From an uncultured Rhizobiaceae group bacterium (lineage in GTDB: Bacteria; Pseudomonadota; Alphaproteobacteria; Rhizobiales; Rhizobiaceae), in NCBI GenBank assembly GCA_937951455.1, contig CALFBU010000120.1, positions 1-15,446 of the forward strand: DNA of 15,446 nt, given 5' to 3'. Shown in pieces: positions 1 through 7,495 of this stretch. Within the stretch, counting starts at the first letter, position 1. Every line of letters starts with the position of its first letter. A model generated the notes under the pieces. The model saw nothing but the letters and a program-made list of their open reading frames with translations, had not been told where the DNA came from and did no database searches. The translations under genes were made by a program, and so were the position numbers.

Positions 1-513
1 ATTATGGTGGTTCTTTTCGTAAGTTTCGAACTGTTGGGCAAGCCCGCCTAGCCCATCCAGCGCACAACTTTCGATATCCAAAAATGCACCTTGCCATTCA
101 CTGGCAGGCGCTTCGCATTGCATTCTGATTGCCTCATCAGATAAATTGATAAAATCGTAGACGTCTTCGCTGTAAAGACTGACTTCTATGCCCTGATTTA
201 ACCGCCCATCATGGTCGTGGTAGATAACATGTGCTGATAGATCAAAACTAACAGCGCGAATTTTTTCTGGTTCCGCTACCTTGGACGCCATTTCGGACAT
301 ACATTCCAAAAGAATATCATGTGGCGTCGTAATATTAATGGACATGGCTGCGCTGAAGTCTTCAACGCCCATGTTTTCAAGGACGGCTTGGTATTTCGCC
401 TTGGCTTCTTGAAACCGCTTTTGACGTATCAAAGCATAGACATCCGAATAGGACATCTCTTGGAATTCACGCAAATTTTGTAATGCAACCTGGCTGGAGT
501 TAGCATCCGTCAT
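1..513 (-). CDS. Hypothetical protein, C-terminus beyond left edge
   Basis: An uninterrupted minus-strand frame of 171 codons runs from an ATG at 513 to the window edge, so the protein is cut off at its C-terminal side. The start reads MTDANSSQVALQNLREF. A second in-frame ATG lies two codons upstream (519), but a GAGG stretch sits about 8 nt before the 513 ATG and almost touches the other, so 513 is preferred. The first ~50 residues are rich in charge and Ala and look helical (RQKRFQEAKAKYQAVLENMG). The rest is mixed, with an acidic composition and the segment YHDHDGRLNQG. I see no signal peptide, membrane span or catalytic motif, and I do not recognise the family. It is divergent from the ABC-F gene with 97 nt between the starts. 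I am confident that it is coding because the frame stays open with a good ribosome site; the function is unknown. Confidence 0.72.
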   Translation of the reverse strand, partial: MTDANSSQVALQNLREFQEMSYSDVYALIRQKRFQEAKAKYQAVLENMGVEDFSAAMSINITTPHDILLECMSEMASKVAEPEKIRAVSFDLSAHVIYHDHDGRLNQGIEVSLYSEDVYDFINLSDEAIRMQCEAPASEWQGAFLDIESCALDGLGGLAQQFETYEKNHHN

Positions 514-610
514 AACCATACCCTCGTCTAAGACTGCTCAAGTATTACAAAATAGCCTTAAAAATTTATGAAGCCTTGATTATGGTTCAGATTTCCTGCA
601 TTGCCACGTC

Positions 611-2521
611 ATGCTAAAGTTTACCGATCTTACTGTCCGCATGGCAGGACGCACATTAATAGAAAATGCTGACATTTCCATACCAAAGGGAGTGAAGGCT
701 GGGCTTGTGGGCGCTAATGGCACCGGCAAAACAACGCTCTTCAAAGTCATCACGGGTCTACACCCAAGTGATACCGGCTCAATTACCATATCCAAAGATT
801 GGAAAATGGGGCAAGTAGCGCAAGAAGCGCCTGGTACAGAAGAAAGCCTGCTTGAAATTGTATTAAAAGCGGATACAGAACGCGCTGCTTTGATGGAAGA
901 GGCAGAAACCGCGACGGATCCGACCCGTATTTCTGACATTCACATGCGTCTTGCTGACATTGATGCTTATACTGCGGATAGTCGGGCAAGCTCGATTCTG
1001 GCCGGACTTGGCTTTTCAGAACGCGATCAACACTCACCTGCCTCCTCTTTTTCAGGCGGTTGGCGGATGCGCGTGGCGCTAGCAGCAGTCTTGTTTGCTG
1101 AACCTGATTTGCTTTTGCTTGATGAACCGACCAACTATCTCGATCTTGAAGGCGCGCTTTGGCTTGAGAACTATATGGGCAAATATCCAGGCACCGTGCT
1201 TGTGATTAGCCACGACCGTGACATGCTCAACAAGGTTGTGGATTCTATTGTTCACCTTGAAGGGCGCAAACTTACCTTTTATCGCGGCAATTATGACAAC
1301 TTCGAAAAGCAACGTGCGGAAAAACGAGAATTGATCGAAAAGGCGCGTGAAAAGATGGAAGGCCAGAAAAAGCACATGCAGGCTTTTGTTGACCGCTTTG
1401 GCGCAAAAGCATCAAAAGCCAAACAAGCGCAATCAAAACTAAAAGCCATCGGCAAGCTAAAACTCCCAGCGCAATTAGAGCAGGAAGGAACGATGCCGTT
1501 TAACTTCCCTAATCCGGAAAAGCTTTCTGCCTCCCCCATGATCAAGCTGGAAAATGTCGACTGTGGTTACGGAGAAAACGCGGTCATTCTCAAAAACATC
1601 AAGCTCAACATTGATGCCGATGACAGAATTGCACTTTTGGGTTCAAATGGTAACGGCAAGTCGACCTTCTCCAAGTTACTGGTTGACCGACTTCCCTTTG
1701 TCGAAGGCACGATTGTTAAAGCGCCAAAAATCAAAGTCGCCATGTTTGCGCAACATCAGATGGATGATTTGCATGCCGATCAAACACCTGTTGATCACGT
1801 GCGCAAATTGATGCCGCAAGCGGGTGAAAGCCAAGTGCGTTCCAGGGTCGCACAAATGGGGCTTAATCATGAGCGCATGGGAACGGTTACAGCAAAACTA
1901 TCTGGGGGTGAAAAAGCCAGGCTGCTACTCGGCCTTTGCACTTTTCATGGTCCTGATCTTTTAATCCTTGATGAACCAACCAACCACCTGGACGTAGGTG
2001 CACGCGAAGCATTGGTACATGGACTGAACAATTTTGAGGGTGCGGTTATTCTCGTTAGTCACGATCGTCATTTAATTGATGCTACCATGGAGCGACTTTG
2101 GATTGTTTCTGATGGTCAGGTTGGCCCTTATGAAGATGATCTGGATACCTATCGCAAGAAAGTGCTCAAAGATGCAAAGACCAAACGCAAAGAGCATATT
2201 CTTGAAGTTGAACCTGAAATTGCTGCACCTGTTGTAGTCTCTGACAAACCAAAACTGCCGAAGAAAGACCGCGAAGAGAGACGCAAGGAACTCGCACCCT
2301 TAAAGGCCAAGATTACAGAAAAAGAAAAACAAATTCAGAAGCTTAACGAAGCCATTAAAAAACTTGATTCAAGCTTGGCGACGCCTGGCCTCTTTCAAAA
2401 CCATCCTGAAAAAGGTGAGAAATTCTCCAAACAACGCATCGAAGCGGATGCGATGCTATCGAAAGTTGAAGAGGCTTGGTTAGAACTCAGCGCAGACTAT
2501 GACGCAAAGATGAGCGAATAG
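611..2521 (+). CDS. ABC-F family ATPase, YheS type
   Basis: This is a soluble twin-ATPase of the ABC-F class, whose members bind ribosomes and modulate translation rather than transport. Domain 1 has Walker A GANGTGKT (residues 34-41), signature FSGGW (S148) and Walker B LLLLDEPTN (D171, E172). Domain 2 has Walker A GSNGNGKS (344-351), signature LSGGE (S431), Walker B LLILDEPTN (D454, E455) and the switch VSHDRH. The linker carries FVDRFGAKASKAKQAQSK, the interdomain arm that defines ABC-F proteins. A Lys/Glu-rich coiled-coil tail spans about 560-636. No membrane segment is visible. The length (636), the FSGGWRMR signature and the tail resemble E. coli YheS (about 637 aa) more than EttA (about 555 aa). 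The ATG at 611 fits the family N-terminus, although no clear Shine-Dalgarno precedes it. The gene stands alone and is divergent from the unknown gene on its left. The exact ABC-F subtype is inferred. Confidence 0.93.
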   Translation: MLKFTDLTVRMAGRTLIENADISIPKGVKAGLVGANGTGKTTLFKVITGLHPSDTGSITISKDWKMGQVAQEAPGTEESLLEIVLKADTERAALMEEAETATDPTRISDIHMRLADIDAYTADSRASSILAGLGFSERDQHSPASSFSGGWRMRVALAAVLFAEPDLLLLDEPTNYLDLEGALWLENYMGKYPGTVLVISHDRDMLNKVVDSIVHLEGRKLTFYRGNYDNFEKQRAEKRELIEKAREKMEGQKKHMQAFVDRFGAKASKAKQAQSKLKAIGKLKLPAQLEQEGTMPFNFPNPEKLSASPMIKLENVDCGYGENAVILKNIKLNIDADDRIALLGSNGNGKSTFSKLLVDRLPFVEGTIVKAPKIKVAMFAQHQMDDLHADQTPVDHVRKLMPQAGESQVRSRVAQMGLNHERMGTVTAKLSGGEKARLLLGLCTFHGPDLLILDEPTNHLDVGAREALVHGLNNFEGAVILVSHDRHLIDATMERLWIVSDGQVGPYEDDLDTYRKKVLKDAKTKRKEHILEVEPEIAAPVVVSDKPKLPKKDREERRKELAPLKAKITEKEKQIQKLNEAIKKLDSSLATPGLFQNHPEKGEKFSKQRIEADAMLSKVEEAWLELSADYDAKMSE

Positions 2522-2542
2522 GATGTTTTTCATCGATTCAAC

Positions 2543-2576
2543 AGCTTGGTAAAAACTCAGCAAAGCTCTGTTTTTT
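2543..2576 (+). terminator. Possible weak intrinsic terminator after the ABC-F gene
   Basis: Just past the ABC-F stop codon, AGCTT (2543-2547) can pair with AAGCT (2563-2567) across a 15-nt loop, and six T residues follow at 2571-2576. The stem is only five base pairs and is interrupted outside that core, so it is a weak candidate. It lies in the 165-nt gap before the pilin gene, where a terminator would be expected. Confidence 0.3.
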
Positions 2577-2686
2577 AGGTACATTTTTACAACGTCAAAC
2601 TTTTAACTACCCGTTTAAAGCTAATGAAATCTTTGCTTGGTATTCTATTTTGTGGGGAAAAATAGAACAGAACGCTTAAAGGCAAA

Positions 2687-2965
2687 ATGATGAAACGCCC
2701 TATTTTGAAAACGAAATTTATCAAAACTTTCAAGTCATTCGTTAGCGATGAGAGTGGCATTACAGCAGTTGAATATGGATTACTCGCAGGTTTAGTAGCC
2801 ACTGCCATTATTGGTAGCACAACTATGTTGGGTGAAGGTGTTAGCGAAACATTTGAAAAATCTGCAGACCATGTTGCTGGTGGCGCGAGTGCTGGCGGAC
2901 AGGGAACACCAATCAGTGGCACGCCTTTTAATGCACCGCCTGCAAGATCATTGGCTCTTCCATAG
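2687..2965 (+). CDS. Flp-type class IVb prepilin
   Basis: This is a small pilin subunit of the Flp/Fap type, normally assembled into adhesive Tad pili after cleavage by a prepilin peptidase. A basic leader (residues 1-24, ending SDESG) is followed by ITAVEYGLLAGL. Cleavage would fall after Gly24, leaving Glu at +5 followed by Tyr, the hallmark G/xxxxEY site. A hydrophobic helix follows (about 31-50), then an amphipathic part and a Gly/Ala/Pro-rich tail (about 63-92). At 92 residues it is somewhat longer than many Flp prepilins because of that tail. Two adjacent ATGs (2687, 2690) follow AAAGG at 2678-2682; the second has the better spacing, but the difference is one residue. No Tad secretion gene is present here. 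The next gene, a diguanylate cyclase, starts 6 nt after the stop, so the two are probably co-transcribed. Confidence 0.9.
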   Translation: MMKRPILKTKFIKTFKSFVSDESGITAVEYGLLAGLVATAIIGSTTMLGEGVSETFEKSADHVAGGASAGGQGTPISGTPFNAPPARSLALP

Positions 2966-2971
2966 GTTTAG

Positions 2972-4882
2972 ATGCAGAGCATAAACAAAAAAGAGAAAAT
3001 GAAAGCTAGCAGTTTAATCAGTTTATCCAAGAGATCCGTACTATTACATATTAGTGCCTTTCTACTGATGTTTGCAACTATACTGATCACACCGCAGTTC
3101 AAAAACCTTGACCGCAAAATAAACGACGTTGTGCTGCAATCGTCTGGTTCGGTCAATTCAGATGACGTAATAATTGTCGACATAGACCAAAAAACAACTG
3201 CATCTGCTAAAAGTTTCCCTGTTTCGAGAGCTTACATTGCGCAAGCCCTAAACAATGTTTCCAGCCAAAAACCGAAGCGCGTGTTGCTGGATGTTCTGCT
3301 TGTCGCAGATGGTGACAGTACTGACGATCAAGCACTGAAAAATGCTTTTGGTAAGTTCAAAAAAGGGTCACTTGCTATTGCTGGACTCGACCCGATCTAT
3401 ACACCTGGTAAACCAGCTCCAAATCCGAAATTTACAAGTGATGTTACCGTAGTAGATTCAGTCATAATTCAAGACGATGATGGTTTTTACAGAAGAATTG
3501 GAAGCAAGAATGATTTCCATGAGAAAAACCTAATCAACCAGGCACGTTGGCTTGCTGGCGATAAAGGGTCTGATGACCTGATATTGGATCAATCTGCCAA
3601 TCCCAACGATTTCAAACGTTATTCTCTTTCAGATTTTGTGGATGGTAATCCTCCTAATATTCAAAACAAGTTGGTAATCATAGGAGGGTTATCAAGTTTA
3701 ATGGGGGTTCCTGTGCACTACCCAATACAAGGTAGAATTGACAGGACACAATTCATTGCGCTTGGCGCTAGCACCTTAATCAATGGCGAAGAGCAATACG
3801 ATCTCTCGTTTAATCAACTCGTCGCAACAATCGCATTCGTGTCATTCATAGCCTGTTTGTTTGCGTTAAAATTAGTGCGGAATGTAAAACTGTTGCGAAC
3901 AACTATCGTTTCATTAACCGTCATTTTAGGCGCAAACTTTTTCTTACATTATTACTTCAATATTTCTCTCAATATTATTGTTTCAAGTTTAGCATGGAAG
4001 GCAGCTTTTTTCATAACGCTTGCCTACAAATACCGCCTTCTTGATGTTATCAGGGAAGTCATGTCGGGTGACCTAAGCCCTGAGGAAGCCTGGCAATGGA
4101 GAGCCATGAAAGAACATCAAAACCCTTGTGTTTTGATGGGTCTAAAAGGCATTAAGCGTATCAATCAATCTGCTTTAAACAGTAAAATATTCGATGATGA
4201 CGGCAACAATCTTCTCAACTTCAAACAAGCAATCAAAACGCTGGGCAGCGATGCAGGTGTAAATCTTGCGCTCACTCAAGAAGGTAGTGAAAAGAATTTT
4301 CAGCTAACACAACCCTTCGATAACATCGCATTATATCAACTGCGTGACACCACAACCGAGCAAATTGAGAAAGAGCGTTTAGCGCAGCTAATTTACACCG
4401 ATCAATTGACAAATTGTTTAAACAAGGCTGGATTTGAAAATGCTCTGACGTCTGTCGTAGCAAGTAATTCACCTTATTCAATTTTCATTCTCGACCTGAA
4501 TGGTTTCAAGGCAGCAAATGACACCTACGGGCATTTAGTGGGCGATATCATTTTAACTGAATGCGCGAAAAGGCTGCAAACCGTTCTTCGCAATACGGAC
4601 ACGCTTGCCAGAATTGGTGGCGATGAATTCGCTGTTATAGCTCAGGGACAAATTTCTGAAGACAGCCTTTTGACCATGCGAGACAAACTGGAAGAATCAA
4701 TTGGTAGCTTTGTACAGGTTGGAAAAAATGCCATTAAAATTGGTATTTCAGCGGGTTACTCGCAAGCGTTACCCGGACAGGACTCCAAAACCGTCATGGA
4801 GAACGCGGATGCTGCGATGTATGAGCGCAAAACCTATTTGAAATCGATAGGACAAGCAGTAACAAGAGATACGGCAGCCTAG
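2972..4882 (+). CDS. CHASE2-sensor diguanylate cyclase (GGDEF)
   Basis: This membrane sensor is predicted to make cyclic di-GMP from two GTP. It has an N-terminal membrane helix (about 23-40), then a large extracytoplasmic CHASE2 sensor (about 41-275, including the typical DDDGFYRR), three further membrane helices (about 282-350) and a cytoplasmic linker (about 365-460) that could be a divergent PAS-like fold. A GGDEF domain begins near YTDQLTNCLNKAGF. The catalytic motif GGDEF is intact at 549-553, and the metal and substrate segment DLNGFKAANDTYGH is present. RNTD at 540-543 lies exactly five residues upstream of GGDEF, matching the RxxD inhibitory I-site, so product feedback is expected. 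There is no EAL or HD-GYP domain. An alternative in-frame ATG (M10, at 2999) follows an AAGAG stretch and may be the true start. The gene sits 6 nt behind the Flp pilin gene. The ligand is unknown. Confidence 0.93.
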   Translation: MQSINKKEKMKASSLISLSKRSVLLHISAFLLMFATILITPQFKNLDRKINDVVLQSSGSVNSDDVIIVDIDQKTTASAKSFPVSRAYIAQALNNVSSQKPKRVLLDVLLVADGDSTDDQALKNAFGKFKKGSLAIAGLDPIYTPGKPAPNPKFTSDVTVVDSVIIQDDDGFYRRIGSKNDFHEKNLINQARWLAGDKGSDDLILDQSANPNDFKRYSLSDFVDGNPPNIQNKLVIIGGLSSLMGVPVHYPIQGRIDRTQFIALGASTLINGEEQYDLSFNQLVATIAFVSFIACLFALKLVRNVKLLRTTIVSLTVILGANFFLHYYFNISLNIIVSSLAWKAAFFITLAYKYRLLDVIREVMSGDLSPEEAWQWRAMKEHQNPCVLMGLKGIKRINQSALNSKIFDDDGNNLLNFKQAIKTLGSDAGVNLALTQEGSEKNFQLTQPFDNIALYQLRDTTTEQIEKERLAQLIYTDQLTNCLNKAGFENALTSVVASNSPYSIFILDLNGFKAANDTYGHLVGDIILTECAKRLQTVLRNTDTLARIGGDEFAVIAQGQISEDSLLTMRDKLEESIGSFVQVGKNAIKIGISAGYSQALPGQDSKTVMENADAAMYERKTYLKSIGQAVTRDTAA

Positions 4883-5007
4883 AGTTCTGTAGCACCTACG
4901 TAGTAACCTCGGGTTTCAACAACTTAGCATGTGAGACTGACAAACAATTTCTTGCAAGAATCCAAAATCACTGACACTTTCAAGTTCTACTAATTTGGAA
5001 ACCTCAG

Positions 5008-6240
5008 ATGACGGAAACTGCCAGTTTTACACCCAAGACGAAATTGATAATACTATGCGGTTGTCTTATTGCCCTACTCGCTTTTGGGCCTCGTTCGGCT
5101 ATGGGCTTTTTCCAACAACCTATCTTGGATACCACTGGCTGGACAAGCGCCACCTTTGGTCTGGCGATTGCCATTCAAAATTTGGCTTGGGGCATAGGGC
5201 AACCTATTTTTGGCGCATTAGCTGATCGTTATGGTGCCTATAAGTCACTGGCTTCAGGCGGGCTGATTTATGCACTAGGGCTTTATCTTATGGGAACAGC
5301 GGATGCCCCCATTTGGCTACATATTGGGGGTGGCATTCTTGTTGGTCTAGGTGTCTCGGCAGGTTCTTTCGGGATTATCCTTTCAGTGTTCGCACGCAAT
5401 GTTCAACCGGAGCAAAGAAGCTTTGTCTTTGGCATGGGAACTGCTGCGGGTTCTGCCGGCATGTTTTTATTCTCGCCTTTGTCAGTCAAATTGATTGAGA
5501 ACTACGGATGGTCCAGTTCTCTTCTCTATTTGTCAGCGCTTATGTTGATCATTCCATTGCTCGCCATCCCCTTGCGCGGGAATGCGAAGAGTGGATCTGT
5601 TGCTATTGAAAACATGAACCAGACCATCGCGGAAGCATTGCGCGAAGCGCTAGGTCACAAGTCTTTTTTGCTTTTGACATCCGGATTTTTTGTGTGTGGA
5701 TTTCAGGTTGCTTTTATTACCGCACATTTCCCAAAATACATATCTGATCTTGGACTTGATGTAAGTCTTGGCGGATTAACTGTTGCTGCGTGGGCGATAG
5801 CCTTAATAGGGTTATTTAATATTTTTGGCTCTTTGGCATCGGGCATCATTGGTCAGAAATATTCAAAACCTAAGATGCTTTCTTACCTCTATCTTGGCCG
5901 CTCCATTGCAACGACAGCCTTTTTGCTTCTGCCGCAAACACCAGCAAGCGTTATCATCTATTCAATTGTGATGGGCGTATTATGGCTTTCAACGGTTGCA
6001 CCAACAAATGCGCTCGTCGCTGTCATGTTTGGTACAAGACACCTTGGGATGTTGGGGGGACTAGTGTTTTTCTCCCATCAAATCGGATCTTTCCTGGGCG
6101 TTTATTTTGGCGGTTATCTTCGGGATATTTATGGATCCTATGATGTAGTCTGGTGGCTGGGTGTTGCCCTTGGCGTTGCCGCTGCCATCATCCATTGGCC
6201 AATAAAAGAAGCTGCTGTTAAACGCGCCATTCCTGCCTAA
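5008..6240 (+). CDS. MFS transporter
   Basis: This is a polytopic inner-membrane protein of the major facilitator superfamily, with about twelve hydrophobic segments in 410 residues, the usual length. The loop between helices 2 and 3 carries GALADRYGAYKS (about 69-80), the MFS motif A. A central hydrophilic stretch around residues 190-215 separates the two six-helix halves. Features such as PRSAMGFFQQP and the start of the second helix recall MFS members related to oxalate/formate-type antiporters, but I cannot assign a substrate. The ATG at 5008 is preceded by GGA at 4997-4999, about 8 nt away. The gap to the upstream cyclase gene is 125 nt with no clear terminator, so read-through is possible. 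The stop codon interlocks with that of the convergent thioesterase. The family call is firm; the transported compound is unknown. Confidence 0.9.
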   Translation: MTETASFTPKTKLIILCGCLIALLAFGPRSAMGFFQQPILDTTGWTSATFGLAIAIQNLAWGIGQPIFGALADRYGAYKSLASGGLIYALGLYLMGTADAPIWLHIGGGILVGLGVSAGSFGIILSVFARNVQPEQRSFVFGMGTAAGSAGMFLFSPLSVKLIENYGWSSSLLYLSALMLIIPLLAIPLRGNAKSGSVAIENMNQTIAEALREALGHKSFLLLTSGFFVCGFQVAFITAHFPKYISDLGLDVSLGGLTVAAWAIALIGLFNIFGSLASGIIGQKYSKPKMLSYLYLGRSIATTAFLLLPQTPASVIIYSIVMGVLWLSTVAPTNALVAVMFGTRHLGMLGGLVFFSHQIGSFLGVYFGGYLRDIYGSYDVVWWLGVALGVAAAIIHWPIKEAAVKRAIPA

Positions 6241-6734
6241 AGATCACTGGGATTAAGAATTGCGCAGGTCTCCGTGCCATGTGCAATCAGCTTTCCATCC
6301 AGAGTCTTTAGCGTTGCTTCGGACGTGGCTAGCTTTCGTCCCATATGCACTACACGCCCCTCACAAATGACCTCGCCAGTTTTATCCGTCATGGGACGAA
6401 TTAGATTAACCTTGAACTCGGCAGTGGTATAAAAGAAGCCAACCGGAACCATGGTCCAAACACAACAGGCAAGGGATGAATCCAGTATTGCAGATGCCCA
6501 CCCACCATGAACGGTACCAGCTGGATTATAGTGTTCATCCAAAGGCGTGCCACGAAAGACAACTCTGCCCTCATCTGCTTCAGCCATTCTGAAATTTAGC
6601 ACCTTGCCCATGCTTGGCGCCGGTAACTCACCTGCAACAATCTTCCGCGCAAGTTCCAAACCAGAGGTGGATAACAAGACATCATGGGGAATTGTGCCAA
6701 AGCGTTGGTTCTCATCATACCAATATTTATTCAC
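6237..6734 (-). CDS. PaaI-family hotdog thioesterase
   Basis: This is a predicted acyl-CoA thioesterase with a single hotdog fold of the PaaI (phenylacetate-type) family, acting in the cytoplasm on an unknown acyl-CoA. The segment NPAGTVHGGWASAILDSSL holds the HGG loop and the following helix with an Asp, where the family carries its active-site residues. The C-terminal half is the expected strand series (FKVNLIRPMTDKTGEVICEG). Two starts are possible. An ATG at 6749 overlaps the recO stop as ATGA and gives 170 residues. A GTG at 6734 lies 7 nt behind a near-perfect GAGGAG (6747-6742) and gives 165 residues beginning at NKYWYDENQRFG. I chose the GTG because the ribosome site is far better. 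The gene is coupled to recO. Its stop overlaps the stop of the convergent MFS gene by 4 nt, leaving no room between them for a terminator. Confidence 0.87.
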   Translation of the reverse strand: MNKYWYDENQRFGTIPHDVLLSTSGLELARKIVAGELPAPSMGKVLNFRMAEADEGRVVFRGTPLDEHYNPAGTVHGGWASAILDSSLACCVWTMVPVGFFYTTAEFKVNLIRPMTDKTGEVICEGRVVHMGRKLATSEATLKTLDGKLIAHGTETCAILNPSDL

Positions 6735-6745
6735 GGACGAACTCC

Positions 6746-7480
6746 TCATGTTAACTTCGCAATGGCCTTGATGAACCCATGTCTCTCGTCGGGATGCTTC
6801 ATACCGCGTGGATTATAGATGTGCCTGTCTAGAAAGAAACTGCTAAGCTTAAAGCCCTGATTAATTTGTTCTAGTTGAGGAACAATTCCCCAACCTTCTT
6901 CATATTTATTCAGGAAGGCTGGCAAGGCCAGCATTCTGTCCGCATAGGGTTTACCTTCAAGTTTGCTTACTGCCCTGCCCGATTTGGGAGAAATATATGC
7001 CAAATCATGGGTCTGTCCAGTTGAAGCGCAGCTTTCAAAATCGATCCCAAAGCCAAGCTCTTCCAGCAATACAAGCTCAAATCGTATCATCAGGCTTGCA
7101 GCAATTTCGGGGTGTTCAAAGTTATCCATTAGAACGTGCGCTGCATTGTACAGACCTATATTTGGGTCGCGCTCTGGCAATAGTCGTAAATGAGATGCAA
7201 GCGTTTGAATGCCATATATGCCCAGTTGGCTGCGCATCAAGTTGGCGGCCAAAAGTTCGCCAGCCTCAACAGTGTAAGTGCCTAACTGTTCTTCAAGACG
7301 TGCACGCCATTGTAAACTGACAAAATTTCCCGGTTGCAGGATTGGACGCATTCTTGAAGAACGACCGCCACGCACAAGGCCCAGATGGCGTCCGTGTTTC
7401 GCTGTCATTGCTTCAATGATAGCGCTTGTCTCGCCATGTTTGCGAACACCGAGAATCAATCCTTCATCTTGCCAATCCAT
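6746..7480 (-). CDS. recO: DNA repair protein RecO
   Basis: RecO anneals single strands and helps load RecA at gaps in the RecF pathway. The start MDWQDEGLILGVRKHGE and the following GLVRGGRSSRMRPILQPGN are the conserved N-terminal OB-fold. The helical C-terminal part contains LGFGIDFESCASTGQTHDLAYISPKSGRAVS, a pattern I associate with alphaproteobacterial RecO. Only one Cys is obvious there, so a full zinc finger as in some RecO proteins is not evident. The length of 244 residues is normal. The ATG at 7480 lies 15 nt after the era stop, and no strong Shine-Dalgarno is seen, so translation may depend on coupling. Its TGA stop sits within the ATGA that could start the thioesterase. It is the penultimate gene of the minus-strand series. 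Confidence 0.95.
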   Translation of the reverse strand: MDWQDEGLILGVRKHGETSAIIEAMTAKHGRHLGLVRGGRSSRMRPILQPGNFVSLQWRARLEEQLGTYTVEAGELLAANLMRSQLGIYGIQTLASHLRLLPERDPNIGLYNAAHVLMDNFEHPEIAASLMIRFELVLLEELGFGIDFESCASTGQTHDLAYISPKSGRAVSKLEGKPYADRMLALPAFLNKYEEGWGIVPQLEQINQGFKLSSFFLDRHIYNPRGMKHPDERHGFIKAIAKLT

Positions 7481-7495
7481 TTGAGTGAGTGTGGC

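Noticed and set aside
580..939. Minus-strand open frame of 119 codons
   Set aside because: It is opposite the first Walker A region of the ABC-F gene, with no ribosome site and Ser/Val-rich composition typical of a shadow.
2630..2660. Sigma-54-like spacing (TTGG...TTTTG) before the pilin gene
   Set aside because: It lacks the invariant GG-N10-GC core and matches only loosely.
4890..4925. Small palindromes after the cyclase gene (CTACGTAG, AACC-TCG-GGTT)
   Set aside because: Stems of four base pairs without a T run are expected by chance and do not support a terminator or operator.
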